Of a stretch of 33,739 nt of DNA, positions 16,318 through 24,168 are shown one piece after another. The notes under the pieces were generated by a model. That model saw nothing but the letters and a program-made list of their open reading frames with translations, was not told the DNA's origin and ran no database searches. The position numbers were made by a program, and so were the translations under genes. The stretch covers positions 1 to 33,739 of the forward strand of contig CAMJYG010000024.1 in the NCBI GenBank assembly GCA_946409935.1, read 5' to 3'. How positions within the stretch are numbered: position 1 is the stretch's first letter; each line of letters starts with the position of its first letter. The stretch is from an uncultured Clostridium sp. GTDB lineage: Bacteria > Bacillota > Clostridia > TANB77 > CAG-508.

Positions 16318-17772
16318 TTGAAAAAGATGTTAAAAAGCATGAGGGTTAAAGTGATATTTATATTCTGTATAGTAAATATTTTGATTATTGGAGGATTAGG
16401 GATATTTTTTCTAAATTCAGTAAATGATTTAAATATAAAAATTGAAAATAATCAAATTCAAAATTTAGAGCAGGTTTCTAATATATTAAATAGTATAAAT
16501 ACTGAATCAAAAATTTTTATAATAGTTTCATTAGTATTAATAGTTGTAATTGGTTTGATAATAGCAATAGTCTTATCTAAATTTGTTATTTATCCAATTA
16601 ATAAATTAATTAAAAGTGCAGAAAAAATAAATGAAGAAGATAAAAGTAGTAAAAAAATATTTATTAATAGAAAAGTAAATGATGCAGGTAATTTAGAAAA
16701 TATGATAGATTCAATGACAGTTGAATTAAAACAAAAGTTGAGTGAAGTATCAACTCAAAAAAATCAAATAGAAACGATTTTATTGCATATGACAGATGGT
16801 ATTATTGCATTTAATATGGAAGGTCAAATAATATTAATAAATCCTGCTGCAAAGAAATTTTTGAGTATTAGGCCAGAAGATAATACTTTTGATGATATTT
16901 TTAAGAAATTTAAATTAGATATAAACATGGAAAAAATAATATATTTGGAAAATTGGACATCAACTGAGCAGAGAATTCAAGTTGATGAACAATATGTAAA
17001 TGTATTTTTTGCACCATTTAAAAATGAAACAGATAGGCCAGATGGTGTAATAGCAGTTATACAGGATATTACAGAACATGTTAAACTAGATAATATGCAA
17101 AAAGAGCTAGTGGCAGATGTATCACATGAATTAAAAACACCAATAACTTCAATTATGGGATATGCAGACACATTGCTAGAAGGTGAATATGATAAAGAAA
17201 CACAAGACAAATTTTTAAATGTAATAGCAACAGAAGCAAGGAGAATGGCAAAATTAGTAACAGATTTATTAACACTTTCTAGATATGATAGTAATAAAAA
17301 GAAAGTACAAAAAGAATTATTTGATTTAGGTGAACTTGTAAAAAAATGTCAAGATAAACTAGCTATAGAGATAAAAAAGAAAAATCATATAGTTAATTGT
17401 TTTGTTACAGCAGACGTGCCACCTGTGTATGCTGATAAAGATGATATTGAAAGAGTTGTGCTAAATATTTTGACCAATAGTATTAAATATACAAAAGATG
17501 GTGGAGAAATTAAGATATATGTTGGTTTTGTTTATAATGATGCATATATTAAGGTTTTTGATAATGGTATAGGTATTCCTGAAGAGGATTTAAACAGAAT
17601 TTTTGAAAGATTTTATCGAGTAGATAAAGCTCGTACAAGGGAAATGGGAGGAACTGGATTAGGTCTTTCAATAGCAAAAGAAATTTTGGATAAAAATGGT
17701 GGAAGTATAGATATAAAAAGTGTTGTTGGACAAGGTACTGAGGTTGTAATAAGGATTCCAACAAAACAATAA
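16318..17772 (+). CDS. Membrane sensor histidine kinase (HAMP-PAS-HisKA-HATPase)
   Basis: 484 residues from a TTG at 16318 that stands 19 bases after the start of GGAAAGGAATGG; the ATG at 16306 lies inside that site. Two membrane segments (about 11-31 and 57-81) enclose a very short outer loop of about 25 residues, then HAMP, a PAS domain (about 145-250), HisKA with phospho-acceptor His270 in DVSHELKTPITS, and HATPase_c with DNGIGIPEED and GLGLSIAKEIL. The layout is that of WalK/PhoR-type kinases. No response regulator is adjacent, so it is an orphan here. Its place directly after murG suggests a link to cell-wall homeostasis, which is inference. Confidence 0.92.
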   Translation: MKKMLKSMRVKVIFIFCIVNILIIGGLGIFFLNSVNDLNIKIENNQIQNLEQVSNILNSINTESKIFIIVSLVLIVVIGLIIAIVLSKFVIYPINKLIKSAEKINEEDKSSKKIFINRKVNDAGNLENMIDSMTVELKQKLSEVSTQKNQIETILLHMTDGIIAFNMEGQIILINPAAKKFLSIRPEDNTFDDIFKKFKLDINMEKIIYLENWTSTEQRIQVDEQYVNVFFAPFKNETDRPDGVIAVIQDITEHVKLDNMQKELVADVSHELKTPITSIMGYADTLLEGEYDKETQDKFLNVIATEARRMAKLVTDLLTLSRYDSNKKKVQKELFDLGELVKKCQDKLAIEIKKKNHIVNCFVTADVPPVYADKDDIERVVLNILTNSIKYTKDGGEIKIYVGFVYNDAYIKVFDNGIGIPEEDLNRIFERFYRVDKARTREMGGTGLGLSIAKEILDKNGGSIDIKSVVGQGTEVVIRIPTKQ

Positions 17773-17873
17773 TAGTAACCATATATATATCTAAAAAGTT
17801 ATTAGTTAATATTTTAGATAATAAAAGAAAAATGAAATATTGTATATTAACTTGAAGCAATTGTGATTTACAA

Positions 17874-17893
17874 TCGACCATGAATTGTAACTA
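17874..17893 (+). repeat. End fragment of the GTTACAGTTCA element family
   Basis: TCGACCATGAATTGTAACTA resembles the right end of the element at 26087-26200 (TCGGCCGTGAACTGTAACTA), four differences in 20. A left partner is not clear, so this may be a remnant. Confidence 0.4.
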
Positions 17894-17929
17894 ACCGTAA
17901 CATAGAATTTAAAAAAATACTAATAAAGA

Positions 17930-17958
17930 TTGATAAATTATCAAATATAATGTATAAT
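17930..17958 (+). promoter_or_regulatory. Promoter of lepB
   Basis: TTGATA (17930-17935) and TATAAT (17953-17958) with a 17-base spacer, 55 bases before the lepB start. The -35 box is part of the near-palindrome TTGATAAATTATCAA. Confidence 0.65.
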
Positions 17959-18013
17959 GATAAAGGATTTTAAATAGTAATACAAGAGAGCAAAACTAAA
18001 AGGAGAGATTATA

Positions 18014-18646
18014 TTGAATTCAACAATTAAAGAAATACTAGAATGGATATATTGTATATTAATTGCATTAGTATTAGCAATGTTATTTAGATATTTTATA
18101 GGAACACCAACAATTGTAAAACAGGTATCTATGAAGCCTACATTAATAGAAAATCAAAGACTATGGTTAAATAGATGGGGGAGAACAACAAAAACGCTTC
18201 CAAAAAGAGGAGAAATAATTACATTTGAAGAGCCTTCAAAAATAACTTATTCACAATCTGAAATCGATTTGGATAATCCAGTAGCTAAATATAATGATAA
18301 AAAGGGATTAGATTGGTTGTGGAGTGAATTCCTTGAAATAGGAAAAAGAAGTTACATAAAAAGAGTTATTGCATTGCCAGGTGAACATGTAGAAATTAAG
18401 GATGGAAAAGTATATATAGATAATAGAGAATTAAGTGAACCATATTTACAAAGTGGACTTGTAACAGATGTTTTTGGAGTTGGTTTTTCAGATTTTGTTG
18501 TTCCAAAAAATTGTGTGTTTGCAATGGGAGATAATAGAAATCATAGTACAGATTGTAGAGCCTTTGGATGTGTTCCATTAGAAAAAATAGAAAGCACTGT
18601 TGCAATAAGGATTTGGCCGTTAGATAAGTGGGGAAAAGTAGAATAA
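18014..18646 (+). CDS. lepB: Signal peptidase I
   Basis: 210 residues from a TTG start with AAGGAGAG upstream. One N-terminal membrane segment (about 11-29) is followed by the catalytic domain outside. The nucleophile is Ser39 in QVSMKPTL and the general base is Lys116 in YIKRVIALPGE. The box E motif MGDNRNHSTDCRAFG is present. A segment of about 30 residues between the boxes (SKITYSQSEIDLDNPVAKYN) is somewhat longer than in the shortest homologues. It removes signal peptides from exported proteins, such as the LPxTG protein of this window. Single gene under its own promoter. Confidence 0.94.
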   Translation: MNSTIKEILEWIYCILIALVLAMLFRYFIGTPTIVKQVSMKPTLIENQRLWLNRWGRTTKTLPKRGEIITFEEPSKITYSQSEIDLDNPVAKYNDKKGLDWLWSEFLEIGKRSYIKRVIALPGEHVEIKDGKVYIDNRELSEPYLQSGLVTDVFGVGFSDFVVPKNCVFAMGDNRNHSTDCRAFGCVPLEKIESTVAIRIWPLDKWGKVE

Positions 18647-18683
18647 AACTAATTTGAAAAAACCTAAATTATGCTAATAAGAT

Positions 18684-18758
18684 GTTACTGGTTAGCCATG
18701 AATAAATATAACTAATCACTGTTAAGCAGGACAAAGAAATTTAAGGTTGACTAATAAC
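18684..18758 (+). repeat. Intergenic hairpin repeat (family 2), copy 2
   Basis: Arms GTTACTGGTTAGCC (18684-18697) and GGTTGACTAATAAC (18745-18758) pair with G-U pairs. The core TAACTAATCACTGTTAAGCA is shared with 319-361, and the left arm with 29873-29886. Confidence 0.65.
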
Positions 18759-18784
18759 AATAAGATAAATATGGAGAATTATAA

Positions 18785-19675
18785 ATGTTTGAGAATGCAA
18801 TTGGAAATGATATAATAAAAAAGATGCTTATAAATGCAGTAAAGCAAAATACAGTTTCTAATAGTTATTTATTTGTTGGAATAGAAGGAATAGGTAAAAA
18901 GTTAATAGCTAGCGAATTTGCAAAAATGCTGTTATGTACAAGTAAAGAAAAGTATTGTGACAATTGCAAATCCTGTATAGAGTTTAATACTAATAACAAT
19001 CCAGATTTTTTAATTATAGAACCAGATGGAAACAGTATAAAAATAGAGCAAATAAGATATCTTCAAAAGAAAATTCAGGAAAAGCCTATTATATCAGAAA
19101 AAAAAGTTTATATAATAAATGATGCAAATCTTATGACTGTAGAAGCACAGAATTGTTTATTAAAAACCTTAGAAGAACCGCCTGAATATGCAACAATTAT
19201 TTTAATAGGAAATAACGAAAATTCTTTTTTACAGACAATTAAATCTAGATGTATTATCATACATTTTAAAGCACTAGAAAATGAAGAGATAAAGCGTTTT
19301 TTAGTAGAAAAATATAGTTTGCAAAATATAAGTGATAGTATAATAGACACATATCAAGGAAGTATTGGAAAGGCAATTTTATTAAAAGATAAACAAGATG
19401 AGTATGAAAAAATACAAGATATAATAGATAATTTAGAGAAAAAAGATTTAATAGATGTCGTGAAATTAGCAGAACCATTATATAAGGCAAAAGAAGATGT
19501 TTTTGAAATATTAGATTATATGAATATAATATTACTAAAAAAAGCAAAAAAACAATATAAATACACAAATTGTATTAATATTGTGGAAAACACTAAGATA
19601 AGAATTCAAAAAAATGCAAATTATGATATGTGTATAGATAACATGCTGTTAAGTATGTGGGAGGAAGTAAATTGA
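18785..19675 (+). CDS. holB: DNA polymerase III delta-prime subunit
   Basis: 296 residues. AAA+ clamp-loader fold: a P-loop-like GIEGIGKK (32-39) that lacks the usual Thr/Ser after Lys, a zinc-binding cysteine set (C52, C59, C62, C65 region: LLCTSKEKYCDNCKSC), NDANLMTVEAQNCLLKTLEEPP and the SRC arginine-finger motif in TIKSRCIIIHF. Delta-prime is a structural, often non-ATP-hydrolysing part of the loader that places the beta clamp on DNA. The next gene's TTG start overlaps its stop (TTGA). holB followed by a ricT-type gene is the usual Firmicutes order. Confidence 0.92.
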   Translation: MFENAIGNDIIKKMLINAVKQNTVSNSYLFVGIEGIGKKLIASEFAKMLLCTSKEKYCDNCKSCIEFNTNNNPDFLIIEPDGNSIKIEQIRYLQKKIQEKPIISEKKVYIINDANLMTVEAQNCLLKTLEEPPEYATIILIGNNENSFLQTIKSRCIIIHFKALENEEIKRFLVEKYSLQNISDSIIDTYQGSIGKAILLKDKQDEYEKIQDIIDNLEKKDLIDVVKLAEPLYKAKEDVFEILDYMNIILLKKAKKQYKYTNCINIVENTKIRIQKNANYDMCIDNMLLSMWEEVN

Positions 19676-20583
19676 AAAATATAGTAGGAGTCAGATTTAA
19701 AAAATTAGGTAAAATATATTTTTTTAATCCAAAGAGTTTAAAAGTAAAAAAAGGCGATAAGGTCATTGTTGAAACAGCTCAAGGAGAAGAATATGGCGAA
19801 GTAATGATACCAAATCGATTAGTTGATGATGATAAAATAATAGCTCCATTAAAAAAAGTTATTAGAATAGCTAACTATAAAGATAATAAGCATTATGAAG
19901 AGTGTAGAAAAAAAGAAAAAGAAGCTTTTGAAGTTTGTTCTAAAAAAATAAAACAACACAAATTGAAAATGACATTAACAGACGTAGAGTTCAAATTTGA
20001 TAATAGTAAAATATTATTCTATTTTACAGCTGATGGAAGGATTGATTTTAGAGATTTAGTAAAAGATTTGGCAGCTATATATAAAAACAGAATCGAGTTA
20101 AGGCAAATAGGTGTTAGAGATGAGGTTAAAAGAATAGGTGGAAACGGTGTTTGTGGAAGAGAACTTTGTTGCTGTAGTTTTTTAAGTGATTTTGAAACTG
20201 TTTCAATAAAAATGGCAAAGGAGCAAAACATTTCTTTAAATCCAACTAAAATTTCGGGTAATTGTGGAAGATTAATGTGTTGTTTAAAATACGAAAATGA
20301 AGTATATGAAGAAAAATTAAAACATCTACCTAGTGTTGGTTCAATAGTGAAAACAGAATATGGTGTTGGAGAAATTGATTCAATAGAAACTTTAAAAGAA
20401 ATGGTAAGAGTAAAAATAAAAGATAAAGATGGAGATGGATATATTTATAAAAAATATAATGCAAAAGACATTAAAGTAATTAAAAAAGCATCTTCAGAAA
20501 AGCTTGATAAAGAAGAATTAGAAAATAAAAAAGAATTAGAAGAACTAGAAAAATTAGAGCAATTAGATACTCAGGCAAAATAA
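19672..20583 (+). CDS. ricT: PSP1-domain protein RicT/YaaT
   Basis: 303 residues from the TTG at 19672, with GGAGG 6 bases upstream and a 4-base overlap with holB; the GTG at 19657 lies before the ribosome site. The PSP1 domain covers about residues 10-190, with the family's cysteine cluster CGRELCCCSFL and CGRLMCCLKYE. In Bacillus, RicT acts with RicA and RicF as an Fe-S-containing complex that steers RNase Y and affects development. The C-terminus (about 265-303) is a K/E-rich coiled-coil-like tail. Expected to be cytoplasmic. Confidence 0.9.
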   Translation: MKNIVGVRFKKLGKIYFFNPKSLKVKKGDKVIVETAQGEEYGEVMIPNRLVDDDKIIAPLKKVIRIANYKDNKHYEECRKKEKEAFEVCSKKIKQHKLKMTLTDVEFKFDNSKILFYFTADGRIDFRDLVKDLAAIYKNRIELRQIGVRDEVKRIGGNGVCGRELCCCSFLSDFETVSIKMAKEQNISLNPTKISGNCGRLMCCLKYENEVYEEKLKHLPSVGSIVKTEYGVGEIDSIETLKEMVRVKIKDKDGDGYIYKKYNAKDIKVIKKASSEKLDKEELENKKELEELEKLEQLDTQAK

Positions 20584-20623
20584 GTGTATAAATTGAAGAA
20601 ATTTATAGGAGGTGAAATTAATT

Positions 20624-20800
20624 ATGGCATACAAAATTACAGAAAAATGTATCTCTTGTGGAGCATGTGCTGCAGAATGCCCAGTTGGATGTATATCACA
20701 AGGAGAAGAAAGATTTGAAATAGATAAATCTGCTTGCATTTCTTGTGGTACATGTGCAGGCGTTTGTCCAGTAGAAGCACCAGAAGAAGCAAATGATTAG
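20624..20800 (+). CDS. 2[4Fe-4S] ferredoxin
   Basis: 58 residues from the ATG at 20624, preceded by AGGAGGTG. Two Cx2Cx2Cx3C sets are present: CISCGACAAECPVG and CISCGTCAGVCPVE, giving the two low-potential clusters of clostridial ferredoxin. It carries electrons in anaerobic metabolism; likely users include radical-SAM activases such as NrdG. It follows ricT by 40 bases and ends in a terminator whose left arm overlaps its stop codon. Confidence 0.96.
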   Translation: MAYKITEKCISCGACAAECPVGCISQGEERFEIDKSACISCGTCAGVCPVEAPEEAND

Positions 20801-20826
20801 AGGTTATGAAAATAACCTCTTTAATT
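20799..20826 (+). terminator. Terminator overlapping the ferredoxin stop
   Basis: AGAGGTTAT (20799-20807) and ATAACCTCT (20812-20820) form a 9-base stem with a GAAA tetraloop, followed by TTAATTTT. The last two bases of the TAG are the first of the stem. Confidence 0.75.
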
Positions 20827-20908
20827 TTACCATCTTCAATATAAATCCTATCTATAATAACTTTTTGGCACGTGAGGAAAAGAATCTATAAACAGATAAT
20901 TAACAAAA

Positions 20909-21161
20909 GTTACAGTTCAGTAATGATTTATTATCTTAAATGTTAATGTATAGTATTTTTCGAATAATCTCGGCTATCTTTCATTCAACACTAAAAATTC
21001 TAACTAATTTAGCAAGCACCCTCAAAGACAAGCTTTGAGATTCCATCGCTAAATTATTAAGATTTTTTAAGTTATTCCAGTCGCATTCGATTAATTCTCA
21101 AAATATTTTATATAGTAATCACTTGTGCGGACTCATGGATATATTGTTACTGAACTGTAAC
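20909..21161. mobile_element. MITE-like element A (GTTACAGTTCA terminal inverted repeats)
   Basis: A 253-base element bounded by perfect 15-base inverted repeats, GTTACAGTTCAGTAA (20909-20923) and its complement (21147-21161). Inside are a second inverted pair (TAATTTAGC and GCTAAATTA around 21005-21058) and a small stem CAAAG-ACAAG-CTTTG. It has no coding capacity. The segment CTTAAATGTTAAT near its left end is shared with element B. It fills most of the 450-base gap between ferredoxin and gltX; nothing else but the gltX promoter was seen there. Confidence 0.65.
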
Positions 21162-21190
21162 ACATGAATAAAACAATATTAGATATATGC

Positions 21191-21219
21191 TTGAAAAAAG
21201 TGAAAAATTAGGCTATAAT
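21191..21219 (+). promoter_or_regulatory. Promoter of gltX
   Basis: TTGAAA (21191-21196) and TATAAT (21214-21219) with a 17-base spacer, 30 bases outside element A. Confidence 0.7.
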
Positions 21220-21250
21220 ATGAAGAGTTTAGAAAGGAATGATAGTAAAA

Positions 21251-22900
21251 ATGGATTATAAGGATTTAGCAAATTTAATATTCCCAGAAGCAAAGGAAAT
21301 ATCATATTATGAAGAAAAATATCCAGAAAGAAATTTAAGAGAAGGTGCAATTGTTACAAGATATGCACCAAGTCCAACAGGTTCTATGCATATAGGTGGG
21401 TTATACCAAGGATTAATTTCTATAAAATTAGCAAAACAAACAGAAGGTATATTTTTCTTAAGAATAGAAGATACTGACCAAAAAAGAGAAGTTGAAGATG
21501 CAATTACAGGAATAGTAAATTCATTTAAAGATTTTGGATTAGAAATTGATGAAGGAATGATAACTGAAACAGAAGAAAAGGGTATTTATGGACCTTATAA
21601 ACAATCTTTAAGAAAAGAAATATATCAAAGTTATGCAAAATATTTAATAGAACAGGGGAAAGCATATCCATGTTTTTGTACACCAGAAGAACTAGAGGAA
21701 ATAAGAGCAAAACAAGAAGCTGCAAAAATTCGACCAGGTTATTATGGCGTTTGGGCAAAATGTAGAAATTGTACAGTAGAAGAAGCTGCCGAAAAAATAA
21801 AAAATGGAGAAAACTATATTATTCGTTTTAAATCACCAGGAAGAGAAGATAGAAAAATACAACATCATGATATAATTAAAGGAAAAGTAGATTTTCCGGA
21901 AAATGACCAAGATATTGTAATTATTAAAGCAGATGGTCTTCCAACATATCATTTTGCACATGCTGTTGATGATCATTTAATGCATACAACTCATGTAATT
22001 CGTGGTGATGAGTGGTTATCGTCTATTCCATTGCATTTACAATTATTTCATGAATTAGGCTTTAAGCCACCTAAATATGCACATATTGCACCAATTATGA
22101 AAAATGATGATGGAAATAAAAGAAAATTAAGTAAAAGAAAAGACCCAGAAGCTGCAGTAAGTTATTATGAAGAAGAAGGAATTCCTGCAGATGCTGTAAA
22201 AGAATATTTATTAAATATAGCTAATTCTAATTTTGAAAATTGGAGAAGAGCTAATCCAGATAAAGCAGTTTCAGAATTTGACCTTCAATTAAATAAAATG
22301 AGTGTTAGTGGTGCATTATTTGATATGGTAAAATTACTAGATGTAGGAAAAACTGTAATATCAAGATATACAGCTGAAAAAGTATATGACGAATCAATGA
22401 ATTGGGCAAAAAAGCATGATGAAGAGTTAGAAAGAATGCTAGAAGATAAAGAATATGCTATAAAAGTTTTTGGAATAGAAAGAGGAAATAAAAAGCCAAG
22501 AAAAGATATATCAAAATGGGCAGAAGTAAAAGAAAATATAGAATATATGTATGATGAAAAATTCTATGAAAAGAAGCAAGAATATCAATATCAAGTAATA
22601 AATGAAAAAGAAGATGTTGATAAAATATTAAAGCTATATATAGAAAAATATTATGATGATTTTGATGATAAGCAAACATGGTTTGACAAAATTAAAGAAT
22701 TAGCTGGAGAGATGGGATATGCAAAAGAAGTTAAGGAATTTAAAGCAAATCCAGATATGTATAAGGCTCATGTCGGAGATGTAAGTACAGTTTTAAGAGT
22801 TGCTTTAACTGCAAGAACTAATACTCCAGATATGTATGAGATTATGCATATTTTAGGCAAAGAGAGGATTGCAAAGAGATTTGAAGTTGCAATGAAATAA
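21251..22900 (+). CDS. gltX: Glutamyl-tRNA synthetase
   Basis: 549 residues from the ATG at 21251; the ATG at 21239 lies within the ribosome module AGAAAGGAATGATAG. Class I synthetase: HIGH-type APSPTGSMHIGG near residue 40, a zinc-type cysteine set CFC...CRNC (about residues 136-172), and KMSKS-type KRKLSKRKD near 295. The C-terminal anticodon-binding domain is longer than in Bacillus (about 483 residues), as in many Clostridia. It charges tRNA-Glu and possibly tRNA-Gln for transamidation, since no GlnRS is visible. It has its own promoter and no T-box leader. Confidence 0.94.
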   Translation: MDYKDLANLIFPEAKEISYYEEKYPERNLREGAIVTRYAPSPTGSMHIGGLYQGLISIKLAKQTEGIFFLRIEDTDQKREVEDAITGIVNSFKDFGLEIDEGMITETEEKGIYGPYKQSLRKEIYQSYAKYLIEQGKAYPCFCTPEELEEIRAKQEAAKIRPGYYGVWAKCRNCTVEEAAEKIKNGENYIIRFKSPGREDRKIQHHDIIKGKVDFPENDQDIVIIKADGLPTYHFAHAVDDHLMHTTHVIRGDEWLSSIPLHLQLFHELGFKPPKYAHIAPIMKNDDGNKRKLSKRKDPEAAVSYYEEEGIPADAVKEYLLNIANSNFENWRRANPDKAVSEFDLQLNKMSVSGALFDMVKLLDVGKTVISRYTAEKVYDESMNWAKKHDEELERMLEDKEYAIKVFGIERGNKKPRKDISKWAEVKENIEYMYDEKFYEKKQEYQYQVINEKEDVDKILKLYIEKYYDDFDDKQTWFDKIKELAGEMGYAKEVKEFKANPDMYKAHVGDVSTVLRVALTARTNTPDMYEIMHILGKERIAKRFEVAMK

Positions 22901-22928
22901 TTTTTAATATAGTTTATTATTTAGAATG

Positions 22929-22983
22929 TTCCTTGCCAAATTTTATTTTTTCCAAAATGATTTATGCATTGCGAAAGGAATGT
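22929..22983 (+). repeat. Palindromic gene-upstream repeat (family 1), 3' half
   Basis: TTTTTTCCAAAATGATTTAT and GCATTGCGAAAGGAATGTGA match the 3' half of the serS-upstream copy. The 5' arm with TTGAAAAATAATT is missing. Confidence 0.55.
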
Positions 22984-22991
22984 GATTTAAA

Positions 22992-23180
22992 ATGGAGTAT
23001 AATGTTGGTGACATTGTTAGAACAAAAAAACAGCATCCTTGTGGAAGCAAGCTATGGGAAATAACAAGAGTTGGAGTCGATTTTAAACTAAAATGTCAAG
23101 GTTGTGGACATGTTGTTGTTTTAGAAAGACCAAAAGCTTTAAAAGCGATTACAAAAATTGAGAAGAAAGCAGAACAATAA
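22992..23180 (+). CDS. DUF951 family protein
   Basis: 62 residues. VGDIVRTKKQHPCGSKLWEI, RVGVDFKLKCQGCGHVV and ERPKA are the standard DUF951 pattern: a short beta barrel with a PCG and a CxxC. The family is widespread in Firmicutes and often lies near GTPase or chromosome-partition genes; a nucleic-acid-binding role has been suggested but is not established. The ribosome site is GAAAGGAATG at the 19-base spacing, supplied by the repeat just upstream. Confidence 0.88.
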   Translation: MEYNVGDIVRTKKQHPCGSKLWEITRVGVDFKLKCQGCGHVVVLERPKALKAITKIEKKAEQ

Positions 23181-23182
23181 AA

Positions 23183-23212
23183 TTAACAATACAACAAAAA
23201 ACGACATATAAT
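23183..23212 (+). promoter_or_regulatory. Candidate promoter of the small membrane protein gene
   Basis: TTAACA (23183-23188) and TATAAT (23207-23212), 18-base spacing, about 45 bases before the start codon at 23257. Confidence 0.5.
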
Positions 23213-23256
23213 ACATTATAGTACTAAATTGGTGCTATAATGGAGGTGACATTGTT

Positions 23257-23532
23257 ATGGAGCCACAAGAAACAATTTATTGTTATGATAATAGAGAAAA
23301 AAAGTGCGATAAAAGAAAGAATTGCTTAGGGATTGTAACTATTATATTACTAGCGGCATTTACTTTTGTTATTGGTTTATTAATAGGAGCCGCTGTATCA
23401 GGTGCAATATTAGGAGCATTGGCAGCAATTATAGTATTAGCAGTAGTATTAGGTTTATTATTAATATTAACTATAATTTTAATGTTGTGTAATACAAAAA
23501 AAGAAAAAGAGCATAAATGTAAATGTTGCTAA
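23257..23532 (+). CDS. Small two-helix membrane protein with cysteine-rich ends
   Basis: 91 residues. A polar N-terminus with three cysteines (CYDNREKKCDKRKNC) precedes two long hydrophobic segments (about 25-47 and 50-77) rich in G, A, L and I. The C-terminus is basic and ends HKCKCC. A GGAGGTG site precedes the ATG. I do not recognise a named family, though small Clostridia proteins of this look are common. The paired cysteine clusters at both ends could bind metal; with two helices both ends would face the same side of the membrane. Function unknown. Confidence 0.75.
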   Translation: MEPQETIYCYDNREKKCDKRKNCLGIVTIILLAAFTFVIGLLIGAAVSGAILGALAAIIVLAVVLGLLLILTIILMLCNTKKEKEHKCKCC

Positions 23533-23568
23533 AAAAGAGGGAAGACTTTTTATAAAGGCTTCCCTTTA
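23531..23568. terminator. Bidirectional terminator between convergent genes
   Basis: AGGGAAG-A-CTTT (23538-23549) pairs with AAAG-G-CTTCCCT (23554-23565). On the minus strand it is followed by six T, and the engB stop lies inside the stem; on the plus strand by a TTT run. Confidence 0.7.
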
Positions 23569-24149
23569 AAAATATAATTATCAATAACATTCCAAACATC
23601 ATCTTTATAAATTTTTCTTTCAGAAGAAAATGGCAGAGTTATAATATCACCAATAGGATTAATTTGTTTTTGTAAATTTTTTGTTGCACCATCAACTTTT
23701 GTTATTGCAATTTTATCAGCTTTATTAGCTAAAATGATGCAAGGCAAACCAGACGAAATAATATAATTGTACATAAGTCTGTCATTTTCAGTAGGTGAAT
23801 GGCGGATATCTACTAAGAAAATGATTAAAGTAATTTGTTGTCTATTCAATAGATATTGCTCAATAAATTTGCCAACCTGTTCTTGCTCTTGCTTAGACAT
23901 TTTACTATATCCATAACCAGGCAAATCTACGAAATAGAAAGTATCGTCTATATTATAAAAATTTATTTGGCGTGTTTTGCCAGGTTCACTACTTGTGCGT
24001 GCAAGTTTTTTTCTATTTATCATGGTATTTATAAAACTAGATTTTCCAACATTAGATTTTCCCACTAATACTATTTCTGGTAAATTATTTATTGGGTATT
24101 GAGAAGGTTTTACTGCAGAAACTTCAAATTTTGGATTTTTAACTAACAT
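23550..24149 (-). CDS. engB: Ribosome-biogenesis GTPase YsxC/EngB
   Basis: 199 residues, single-domain GTPase. G1 is GKSNVGKSSF (about 31-40), the switch region has ARTSSEPGKTRQINF, G3 is DLPGYG and G4 is NKAD. The family is needed for 50S subunit assembly. The ribosome site AAGGGG precedes the ATG. It starts 19 bases after serS and is the last gene of the minus-strand DUF1653-serS-engB operon. The length is typical (about 195-200). Confidence 0.95.
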   Translation of the reverse strand: MLVKNPKFEVSAVKPSQYPINNLPEIVLVGKSNVGKSSFINTMINRKKLARTSSEPGKTRQINFYNIDDTFYFVDLPGYGYSKMSKQEQEQVGKFIEQYLLNRQQITLIIFLVDIRHSPTENDRLMYNYIISSGLPCIILANKADKIAITKVDGATKNLQKQINPIGDIITLPFSSERKIYKDDVWNVIDNYIFKGKPL

Positions 24150-24168
24150 TATATTTCAACCCCTTAAA

